Below are positions 1 through 4,810 of a DNA stretch of 5,097 nt, piece by piece. Made by a program: the position numbers and the translations under genes. The notes beneath the pieces are model-generated. The model was given only the letters and a program-made list of their open reading frames with translations, was not told where the DNA came from and ran no database searches. The stretch is taken from positions 1-5,097 of the forward strand of contig JAGQWW010000228.1 in NCBI GenBank assembly GCA_020436955.1, written 5' to 3'. This stretch comes from Saprospiraceae bacterium. GTDB taxonomy: Bacteria; Bacteroidota; Bacteroidia; Chitinophagales; Saprospiraceae. Position 1 is the first letter of the stretch, and the number at the start of each line of letters is the position of its first letter.

Positions 1-1137
1 CCGGAAACATTAACTGCTGTTTTGACTGCTATTTACAATAATTCCAAGGCACCCGGTTTTGCCGTGTCTGTGGTAGAAAACAACGCTTTGATTTACCAGG
101 AATCATTTGGTAAAGCGGATATCGCAGGCAACAGACCTTATACCAATCATACTATCCAGCCTATTGGCTCCATCAGTAAAACCTTTGTAGCTGGAGCAAT
201 TGTGAAAGCAATCGAACAAGGACATTTTACCTTGGAATCTGATATCAACGAAATTCTTCCCTTTGAAATACAGCATCCAAAACAGTCCGACGCTGTCATA
301 AAAATAAAACATCTGATAAGCCATACTTCAGGATTGATCGACAACGATGAAGTTTACATCCGTGCCTATCATATTTTGCCAGGAGAGGATTTGTCTTCTG
401 AAGGGGCCCAATTGATGACCGATGGTTTTGGTATCGAACAAAGGGAAACAATGCCTTTAAAGGATTTTTTAGCAGCCTATTTTCTTGAAAATGGAGCTTT
501 TTACAGCTTGGACAATTTTGCTTCGACTGCTCCAGGCTCAAACTGGGAATATTCGAACATTGCCAGCTCCCTTGCTGCTTATTTAGTCGAAGTGGTATCA
601 GGAATGTCCTTTAAGGATTATGTAGAAACTTACATTTTAAGCCCCCTGGACATGCAAAACACTGCCTATGATATTGCTGACCTTAATAACGGATATGTTG
701 CCAGTCTTTATTGGAATAAAAATATTCCTCTTCCTAAATACGCCAACGATTCTTATCCTGATGGGAGTATCCATACCAATAATGAAGACCTTTCAAAATT
801 TCTAATCGATATGATGAAAGGAGTAAAAGGTGAGTCTACTACCCTTTTTTCACAGACGGGTTATGAAATGCTTTTCGAATCCTTACTGCCTGCCGGTCTG
901 CTGCCTTCAGATGTAGGAGAGAACCAAGGCATTTTTTGGTTTTTAAAAAATAACCAAATCAAGCATGACGGAAGCGATCCCGGCACTACCTGTAACCTGC
1001 AATTTGATAAAAATGGCCAATCAGGATTTCTTCTTTTAACCAATATGGATGCCTCAACCAACGACCACGCCAATAGCTATTTCGAACTGTCGGAAAAGAT
1101 TGAAAATGCTGTAACAAACTTTATTCACAACAATTAG
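1..1137 (+). CDS. Serine hydrolase, class C beta-lactamase/PBP-like family (5' partial)
   Basis: The frame is open to the left edge (it begins P-E-T-L-T-A-V), so the gene starts upstream of the window; the TTG at 22 is not a credible start. All three active-site motifs of the beta-lactamase-like (AmpC/D,D-peptidase/esterase) fold are present: SxxK as S-I-S-K at 169-180 (nucleophile Ser and general-base Lys), YxN as Y-S-N at 550-558, and an HxG-type third motif, H-D-G, at 964-972. The H-L-I-S-H-T-S-G-L stretch near 310-336 is also typical of the family. About 378 residues are visible, so probably only the signal peptide and a few residues are missing. Family members are usually exported and act as D-amino-acid peptidases, esterases or amidases on cell-wall or small substrates; the substrate cannot be told from sequence. 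The reading frame looks intact to its TAG. I am confident of the family, not of the substrate. Confidence 0.9.
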   Translation, partial: PETLTAVLTAIYNNSKAPGFAVSVVENNALIYQESFGKADIAGNRPYTNHTIQPIGSISKTFVAGAIVKAIEQGHFTLESDINEILPFEIQHPKQSDAVIKIKHLISHTSGLIDNDEVYIRAYHILPGEDLSSEGAQLMTDGFGIEQRETMPLKDFLAAYFLENGAFYSLDNFASTAPGSNWEYSNIASSLAAYLVEVVSGMSFKDYVETYILSPLDMQNTAYDIADLNNGYVASLYWNKNIPLPKYANDSYPDGSIHTNNEDLSKFLIDMMKGVKGESTTLFSQTGYEMLFESLLPAGLLPSDVGENQGIFWFLKNNQIKHDGSDPGTTCNLQFDKNGQSGFLLLTNMDASTNDHANSYFELSEKIENAVTNFIHNN

Positions 1138-1140
1138 AAT

Positions 1141-1227
1141 ACTAAAAATTTACTGCTTGTCATTTCGATGTTTTTCACCGTGAATGCAAAGGCTCAACCT
1201 AATATGGAAAGCAAAGTTTTGCACTAG
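1141..1227 (+). pseudogene. Signal-peptide remnant of a secreted protein, no start codon
   Basis: Immediately after the hydrolase stop, in the same frame, the DNA reads T-K-N-L-L-L-V-I-S-M-F-F-T-V-N-A-K-A-Q-P and then N-M-E-S-K-V-L-H before a TAG at 1225-1227. This is a textbook Bacteroidota signal peptide: a basic start, a hydrophobic core and an A-K-A-Q cleavage region. There is no ATG where the initiator should be (ACT at 1141-1143), and the reading frame stops nine residues after the presumed cleavage site. The next in-frame ATG, at 1168, would remove most of the hydrophobic core. I read it as the 5' stub of a decayed or truncated gene, possibly a neighbouring secreted hydrolase, since such enzymes often start this way. 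Chance hydrophobic translation is possible, but the cleavage-site match makes it less likely. Confidence 0.4.
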
Positions 1228-1351
1228 AAATGTCTCAGTTGACCCATCATTAGCTGTTTAAGCACAATTTATAATTTGAAGAGATTATTAAAATGAAAAT
1301 AAGGATCCCTTGTAGGAGTTTCAAAATAGTATTTCTACGATACCCTGTCTG

Positions 1352-1385
1352 CTCCCTTCAAACGTCCACGTTTTTTTTGAGGGGG
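1352..1385. repeat. Imperfect palindrome with G-rich flank, candidate dispersed intergenic repeat
   Basis: The segment CTCCCTTCAAA (1352-1362) pairs with TTTGAGGGGG (1376-1385) with one bulged T and one G-T pair. A nested perfect dyad, AAACGT-CC-ACGTTT, lies at 1360-1373 and is followed by more T residues. It continues into the G-rich run GGGGGATTGGGGATGGGG (1381-1398). The 'CCCTTnnnGAGGGGGATTGGGGAT' style resembles short palindromic repeats I recall from intergenic regions of Bacteroidota genomes. There is only one copy in this window, so repeat status cannot be confirmed here. The inner hairpin plus T run (1373-1378) could also serve as a weak terminator. Confidence 0.35.
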
Positions 1386-1392
1386 ATTGGGG

Positions 1393-1410
1393 ATGGGGAA
1401 ACCCATTTTT
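1393..1410 (+). terminator. GAAA-loop hairpin followed by T tract, possible rho-independent terminator
   Basis: ATGGG (1393-1397) and CCCAT (1402-1406) form a perfect 5-bp stem closed by a GAAA tetraloop, followed by a T run (1406-1410). Upstream G residues could extend the stem by G-U pairs with the T tract. It lies about 260 bp past the hydrolase stop and upstream of the promoter-like site for the next gene, so it would fit as a boundary. The stem is short, so confidence is modest. Confidence 0.3.
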
Positions 1411-1419
1411 GAATATTGA

Positions 1420-1450
1420 TTTGGGCGAGCTATTTTTAAGTCTAAAATTG
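1420..1450 (+). promoter_or_regulatory. Candidate Bacteroidota promoter for the lipoprotein gene at 1501
   Basis: TTTG at 1420-1423 and TAAAATTG at 1443-1450 are separated by exactly 19 bases. The Bacteroidota housekeeping consensus is TTTG, a 19-21 base spacer, then TAnnTTTG; this -7 element has one mismatch. Transcription would begin near 1456, giving a leader of about 45 bases before the ATG at 1501. The call rests on pattern matching in AT-rich DNA, where chance matches occur. Confidence 0.42.
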
Positions 1451-1500
1451 ACAAGTCCCTTCAATTTAGTTTAGCTGAATTTTTTGATAGATATAAGTTT

Positions 1501-1914
1501 ATGAAAATAGAATATGGATTAGCTTTTTTAATTTTCACATTAATGCTATCATGTAAAAGTCGAAGTTTGAAAGAAAAGGAGATAGAAGACTCTTCTAATG
1601 ATACTATTCAAACAGTTCAAGTAGAACCCGCTACACATGTTAGCAATGTAAAAATCCTAGACACCGCTTTGCTACAAAATCTAGGATTTGCATACCTAAA
1701 AATAAGTCCTAAAAAATGGTGCCTAGAGCTTACAGACTCAATTCCTAAGAGCAAACAAATCCGAAAAGTCTCTTACCAAATAACTACTAAAATTTTGGAT
1801 AATTCTATTTTATCACATTTAGATTGCGTGTATCATTTCATGTCTGGTCAGGTCCAATCTTTTGGTTTTAATGGATTGGTTGGTCAATTTGTCCGGTTTT
1901 TCCAATTTGATTAA
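1501..1914 (+). CDS. Small putative lipoprotein of unknown function, C-terminus probably abnormal
   Basis: The 137-residue product starts with M-K-I-E, then a hydrophobic segment (residues 6-16) ending in M-L-S-C, a lipobox-like site with Cys18 as the probable lipidated residue. A charged Lys/Glu/Asp/Ser-rich linker follows (about 19-42), then a small domain (about 48-113) with two cysteines, Cys74 and Cys109, that could form a disulfide. I recognise no family. From about residue 114 the composition changes to Phe/Gly/Gln/Val-rich sequence encoded by T- and G-rich DNA. This looks like read-through into non-coding sequence and suggests a 3' truncation or frameshift. The start is supported by the signal peptide and an upstream promoter-like pair. 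It stands apart from the hydrolase and ends 63 bp before the regulator gene, whose promoter region its tail would overlap. It could be a decaying gene. Confidence 0.55.
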   Translation: MKIEYGLAFLIFTLMLSCKSRSLKEKEIEDSSNDTIQTVQVEPATHVSNVKILDTALLQNLGFAYLKISPKKWCLELTDSIPKSKQIRKVSYQITTKILDNSILSHLDCVYHFMSGQVQSFGFNGLVGQFVRFFQFD

Positions 1915-1939
1915 GCGAGATTTAATTCAGATAAACTTG
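1906..1939 (+). promoter_or_regulatory. Candidate promoter of the Rrf2-hemerythrin-haloperoxidase operon
   Basis: TTTG at 1906-1909 and TAAACTTG at 1932-1939 match the Bacteroidota TTTG / TAnnTTTG promoter form, with one mismatch in the -7 element. The spacer is 22 bases, slightly longer than the usual 19-21. It overlaps the last codons of the preceding frame and lies 38 bp before the regulator's ATG. No other promoter-like pair was evident in the short gaps further downstream, so this is the best candidate for the whole cluster. Confidence 0.35.
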
Positions 1940-1963
1940 TCCGATTAATTTTAATTCATTAAA
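1921..1963. promoter_or_regulatory. Direct repeats and dyad upstream of the Rrf2 gene, possible operator
   Basis: The 9-mer TTTAATTCA occurs at 1921-1929 and again at 1950-1958. The second copy is part of a perfect dyad, TTTAAT-TC-ATTAAA (1950-1963). The first copy lies between the two candidate promoter elements and the second just past the expected transcription start, placing both where a repressor could block RNA polymerase. Rrf2 regulators commonly bind AT-rich dyads and regulate their own genes, so autoregulation is plausible. The AT-richness makes chance repeats a real alternative. Confidence 0.35.
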
Positions 1964-1977
1964 TTGCTGAAAAATTT

Positions 1978-2412
1978 ATGTTCTCAAAGGCTTGTGAATA
2001 TGGTATCAGGGCGGCAACTTTTTTGGCTAGTTGCTCCGAAACAGGGGAAAGGAAAAATCTCAAGCAGATAGCTGAAGCTTGTGATGCTCCCGAAGCATTT
2101 ACAGCGAAAATATTACAGATATTATCTAAAGAAGAATTGATTTCCTCTATCAAAGGTGCTTTCGGAGGGTATGAGATTTCTACTGACAAATTAACAGAAA
2201 TCAAATTAAGCCACATTGTAAAGGCAATTGATGGTGATAATATATATAAAGGATGTGGTTTGGGATTAGCTCAATGCAATGAAAAAAAACCTTGCCCATT
2301 ACATTTTCAGTTTAAATCAATTCGAGATGAATTAAAAATAATGCTTGAAAGTACATCCCTTTGGGAATTAGCCCATGAATTAAAAGACGGTACTGCCTTA
2401 TTAAAACGATAG
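1978..2412 (+). CDS. Rrf2-family transcriptional regulator with Fe-S-type cysteine cluster
   Basis: The 144-residue product is the normal length for the family. It opens with the characteristic M-F-S-K-A-C-E-Y-G-I-R-A stretch, followed by a winged helix-turn-helix with I-A-E-A-C-D-A-P-E-A-F-T-A-K-I-L-Q (about 31-47) and the wing K-G-A-F-G-G-Y (59-65). A cysteine cluster follows at Cys93, Cys100 and Cys106 (C-x6-C-x5-C), with His109 three residues later, the same Cys-to-His spacing as the third Cys and His107 of IscR. In IscR, NsrR and RsrR this region binds a [2Fe-2S] or [4Fe-4S] cluster that senses cluster status, NO or redox state. The start is fixed by the conserved N-terminus. It heads a same-strand cluster, and the hemerythrin-like gene 50 bp downstream points to NO, oxygen or iron sensing. 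Which signal it senses cannot be read from sequence. Confidence 0.93.
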   Translation: MFSKACEYGIRAATFLASCSETGERKNLKQIAEACDAPEAFTAKILQILSKEELISSIKGAFGGYEISTDKLTEIKLSHIVKAIDGDNIYKGCGLGLAQCNEKKPCPLHFQFKSIRDELKIMLESTSLWELAHELKDGTALLKR

Positions 2413-2462
2413 TATTTTTTTGCTTAAAAAACTCCAAAAAACCAGGAAACATTTCAGATTTC

Positions 2463-2852
2463 ATGGATTCAAAAAACTACAAGGAAACTGGATTACCAAA
2501 ATCGAGGCTCGAAGTCTTAAGAGAGGAACATCAGCTAGGACTGCAATTATGCACTCAAATTAGAGCGGAATTAAATAAAAAGAAAGAGCATTATAAGCTC
2601 CAAGCAAAATGCATTTGTTTTTGGAACTCTCACCTTAAATATCATTTAGAATTCGAAGAGCATGAATTTTACCCTCTTTTCCCAAAGGAATATGACTATT
2701 TTATCAAAAGGGCTATAAGAGAACATCAAAAGATAAAACGTTTGTTCGCATTTAGAAAACCCTCTGTTACCATAAACCTATCTCTTCTGGAAGAAGAACT
2801 TACCAATCACATAATGTTTGAAGAAAGGTTTCTTTTTAAGCCCAGCCAATAA
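2463..2852 (+). CDS. Hemerythrin-like HHE-domain protein, compact single-domain type
   Basis: This 129-residue, probably cytoplasmic protein has no signal peptide. It has the spaced ligands of a di-iron four-helix bundle: His23 in L-R-E-E-H, His57, His61-x3-Glu65 followed by His67 in the H-L-E-F-E-E-H-E-F segment, His88 in R-E-H-Q-K-I-K-R-L-F, and His116-x3-Glu120 (or Glu121) in N-H-I-M-F-E-E-R. The R-E-E-H-Q-L-G-L-Q-L-C start and the E-E-E-L-x-x-H-I-x-F-E-E-R end match small Bacteroidota hemerythrin-domain proteins. Family members bind or reduce O2 or NO, or help repair Fe-S centres under nitrosative stress (YtfE/ScdA-like proteins carry a related domain). AGGAAA at 2444-2449 is a loosely placed ribosome-binding candidate. 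The pairing with an Rrf2 regulator suggests its expression is controlled by that protein. The exact ligand set and activity are inferred. Confidence 0.87.
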   Translation: MDSKNYKETGLPKSRLEVLREEHQLGLQLCTQIRAELNKKKEHYKLQAKCICFWNSHLKYHLEFEEHEFYPLFPKEYDYFIKRAIREHQKIKRLFAFRKPSVTINLSLLEEELTNHIMFEERFLFKPSQ

Positions 2853-2888
2853 TACTTTCAAAATACACCTTTAACCATTCAAGGCTAA

Positions 2889-3407
2889 ATGAAATCGTCT
2901 ACTCATTTATACCAAAAATTTTTGGGTCTTATTACCTGCATGCATCTTTTAGCCTGTTCGGGACAACCGGATTTGGAAGTTGAAAAGACTTATTCACAAA
3001 TCAAGTCATTGGTAGATTCCCAAGAAAAAGTTGAGTGTCGCCTTACCTCCCTAAAAGACAGCTTGGATCTTACCTGGGACACCATTAATAACCTCATTAA
3101 AAATAACCTTCCCAAATCAATGTCGAAGGAAGAATGCAAAGCTATTGTGAACGTAAGAAATGCCGATCATTTGAGAATGTTCCAATCCTACAATAAACTT
3201 GATTCCACAGTAATCATAGCTGTCAATGATGCCGAAATGACTGATAACAATATTGCTTTAGAAATTAGATTCCTCAAGAATACATTAAATGCAATTGGAG
3301 ATTCAATCAATCAATTGAGAGGCAGGATAAACATTTCCCAACGTGAAGAATTAGAAAAAATATTATATGAATATAAAAAAATGAAAAATTCAGAAGGTTG
3401 TTTATAG
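2889..3407 (+). CDS. Helical lipoprotein of unknown function
   Basis: The 172-residue product has a basic start, a hydrophobic segment (about 11-21) and a clean lipobox, L-L-A-C, with Cys23 as the lipidated residue. Asp28, Glu30 and Glu32 follow closely, in line with the acidic region that often follows the Cys in surface-exposed Bacteroidota lipoproteins. The mature part is rich in Leu, Ile, Lys, Glu and Asn and looks almost entirely alpha-helical, with coiled-coil-like stretches around 31-72 and 122-168. Cys50, Cys83 and the near-terminal Cys171 could form disulfides. I do not recognise a family, and no catalytic motif stands out. It lies 36 bp after the hemerythrin-like gene and 28 bp before the haloperoxidase gene, so it is probably co-transcribed and may be a structural or partner protein for the haloperoxidase at the envelope; that role is inference. 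Confidence 0.8.
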   Translation: MKSSTHLYQKFLGLITCMHLLACSGQPDLEVEKTYSQIKSLVDSQEKVECRLTSLKDSLDLTWDTINNLIKNNLPKSMSKEECKAIVNVRNADHLRMFQSYNKLDSTVIIAVNDAEMTDNNIALEIRFLKNTLNAIGDSINQLRGRINISQREELEKILYEYKKMKNSEGCL

Positions 3408-3435
3408 TTAATTTAATCACCTAAATATTAGTTCC

Positions 3436-4803
3436 ATGAAGAAGGTTTTATACACATTATTTTTATCAGTTTTACTGGTTTCAGGATGTAGAAAGGATGA
3501 GATAATCCTCCCAGAAAGTAATTTCTCATTTTCCTATAATTACAAAATTCCATTAACCTGGAATCAAATGTTTTTAGAAATGGAAAGATATTCTCCTGGA
3601 TACCGCCCCCCGGTATCTGCCCGTAGTTATGCATACATAAATTTAATGGCATATGAATCAATAGTACACGGAAGTAATGGGAGATACAAATCCTTTTCTG
3701 GTCACTTCACAGGCCTCTCAATAGAAAATCCCGATTTCAATAAACCTTATAACTGGGAGGTTTGCTTAAATGCAGCCTATGAAAAAGGATTTGAATTATT
3801 CTTTCCGGTTGCTCCAGCTGCTCAACAGTTTCAAATGCTAAATATCGCTCATGCATTAAATGAAAGAATGATTGCAGAAAATGATCCTGAAGTCTATAAA
3901 AATTCAGTTGCATACGGAAAGTACATAGCTGAAACAATATATGACTGGTCAAAAAAAGATTCCTGGGGCCATGAGGCTTATTTAAAAAATACGGATCCTA
4001 CTTACAATCCACCCTCTGGCGTGGGCTTATGGAAACCGACTTACCCAGACTTTACCCCCGCACTATTACCTCATTGGGGAAAGGTAAGAACATTTGCTGC
4101 ATTAGCTTCTGACAAATCAATTCCTCCCTTAGATTTCAAAACTAGTATATCCTCAGAGCTTTTTTCACAGGCTACCCAAACCAAGGAACTTGTTGAAAAC
4201 ATCAAAGCTGGGTTAGAGGATGAGCAATTATGGATTGCGGAATTCTGGAGCGACGATTGTCCTATTCTAACCTTCTCTCCAGCAGCCAGATGGGTTAGTA
4301 TAACCAACCAACTAGTTGGCCAGGAGAGTTTAAATATGATGGATGCTGTTTTGGTTTATGCACGATTAGGATTTTCGCTTTCTGATGCTGGAGTGAAATG
4401 CTGGGGCGAAAAATATAAGCACAACTGTCTGCGTCCCATCGATTATATTAGAACCTATATGAATGTACCAGACTGGAACACAGTAATGTGTCCTGACGGC
4501 ACTGGTGGCTATTTTACCCCAAACTTCCCTACCTTTCCTTCAGGGCACGCAACATTTTCAGCTGCCGCTGCAGTAGTGCTCGAAGACTTTTTTGGAAGAT
4601 CTTATAGGTTTACAGATCGAAGCCATGAGGGTCGTATTGAATTTAATGGAACTCCAAGAACCTTTAACTCATTTAGAGAAATGGCAGAGGAAAATGCATA
4701 TAGTAGAATTCCATTAGGAGTTCATTTTAAAATAGATTCCGATGCCGGTACCGATTTGGGCTATAGGATAGGGGAACGAGTATTAAACTTACCCTGGGAA
4801 TAG
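3436..4803 (+). CDS. Vanadium-dependent haloperoxidase / PAP2-superfamily lipoprotein
   Basis: The 455-residue product begins with a lipoprotein signal peptide (V-S-G-C, Cys18, then R-K-D-E) and so is probably anchored in the envelope. The vanadate/phosphate pocket is complete: Lys326-x6-Arg333-Pro334, Pro368-Ser369-Gly370-His371, and Ser423-Arg424-x3-Gly428-x-His430 with Asp434. These correspond to Lys353, Arg360, Ser402, Gly403, His404, Arg490 and His496 of the Curvularia chloroperoxidase, with matching spacing. Trp323 sits where Trp350 does. Phe364, seven residues before the catalytic His, matches Phe397 of chloroperoxidase rather than the His of algal bromoperoxidases. The I-A-E-F-W-S-D-D segment (267-274) is typical of bacterial members. 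Vanadate-loaded enzymes oxidise halide with H2O2 to hypohalous acid; vanadate-free relatives can act as phosphatases, so activity and halide preference are open. It is 28 bp after the helical lipoprotein gene. Confidence 0.92.
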   Translation: MKKVLYTLFLSVLLVSGCRKDEIILPESNFSFSYNYKIPLTWNQMFLEMERYSPGYRPPVSARSYAYINLMAYESIVHGSNGRYKSFSGHFTGLSIENPDFNKPYNWEVCLNAAYEKGFELFFPVAPAAQQFQMLNIAHALNERMIAENDPEVYKNSVAYGKYIAETIYDWSKKDSWGHEAYLKNTDPTYNPPSGVGLWKPTYPDFTPALLPHWGKVRTFAALASDKSIPPLDFKTSISSELFSQATQTKELVENIKAGLEDEQLWIAEFWSDDCPILTFSPAARWVSITNQLVGQESLNMMDAVLVYARLGFSLSDAGVKCWGEKYKHNCLRPIDYIRTYMNVPDWNTVMCPDGTGGYFTPNFPTFPSGHATFSAAAAVVLEDFFGRSYRFTDRSHEGRIEFNGTPRTFNSFREMAEENAYSRIPLGVHFKIDSDAGTDLGYRIGERVLNLPWE

Positions 4804-4810
4804 TCCATAA

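Larger units (their letters stand above)
1138..1500. other. Gene-poor junction between hydrolase and small lipoprotein gene
   Basis: These 363 bases contain no credible intact gene on either strand. What can be seen is the signal-peptide remnant (1141-1227), an AT-rich stretch with no recognised element (1228-1350), the palindromic G-rich segment (1352-1398), the GAAA hairpin (1393-1410) and a promoter-like pair (1420-1450). A 38-codon frame starting at ATG 1293 runs into the G-rich repeat and looks non-coding. The remnant and the repeat together suggest a site of past rearrangement. Confidence 0.6.

Noticed and set aside
22..24. TTG as start codon of the serine hydrolase
   Set aside because: The same frame is open to position 1 with plausible protein sequence, and an exported enzyme needs an N-terminal signal that is not visible here, so the true start is outside the window.
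103..1073. Several reverse-strand open frames inside the serine hydrolase gene (103-324, 147-344, 296-541, 861-1073)
   Set aside because: They lie antisense to a clearly conserved enzyme, overlap each other and encode no recognisable protein.
1293..1409. 38-codon frame starting at ATG 1293
   Set aside because: It runs through the palindromic G-rich segment, has no recognisable domain, and its end is fixed by the hairpin region; likely chance.
1841..1948. Reverse-strand lysine-rich translation and second forward frame as remnants of a transposase or other gene
   Set aside because: Neither frame shows a catalytic motif, terminal inverted repeats or target-site duplication; the open frames are explained by biased composition.
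1959..2216. Reverse-strand frame across the Rrf2 gene
   Set aside because: It is antisense to the well-conserved winged-helix region and is explained by codon bias of the true gene.
2411..2432. AT hairpin between the Rrf2 and hemerythrin genes as a terminator
   Set aside because: The stem would be nearly all A-T with mismatches and no GC core, so it is unlikely to stop transcription; the genes look co-transcribed.
2843..2885. AGCC/GGCT inverted repeat in the gap after the hemerythrin gene
   Set aside because: Only four base pairs with a long loop; expected by chance.
3428..4307. Reverse-strand frames inside the haloperoxidase gene (3428-3661, 3737-3952, 4071-4307)
   Set aside because: They are antisense to a 455-residue enzyme with complete active-site motifs; no signal, motif or start context supports them.
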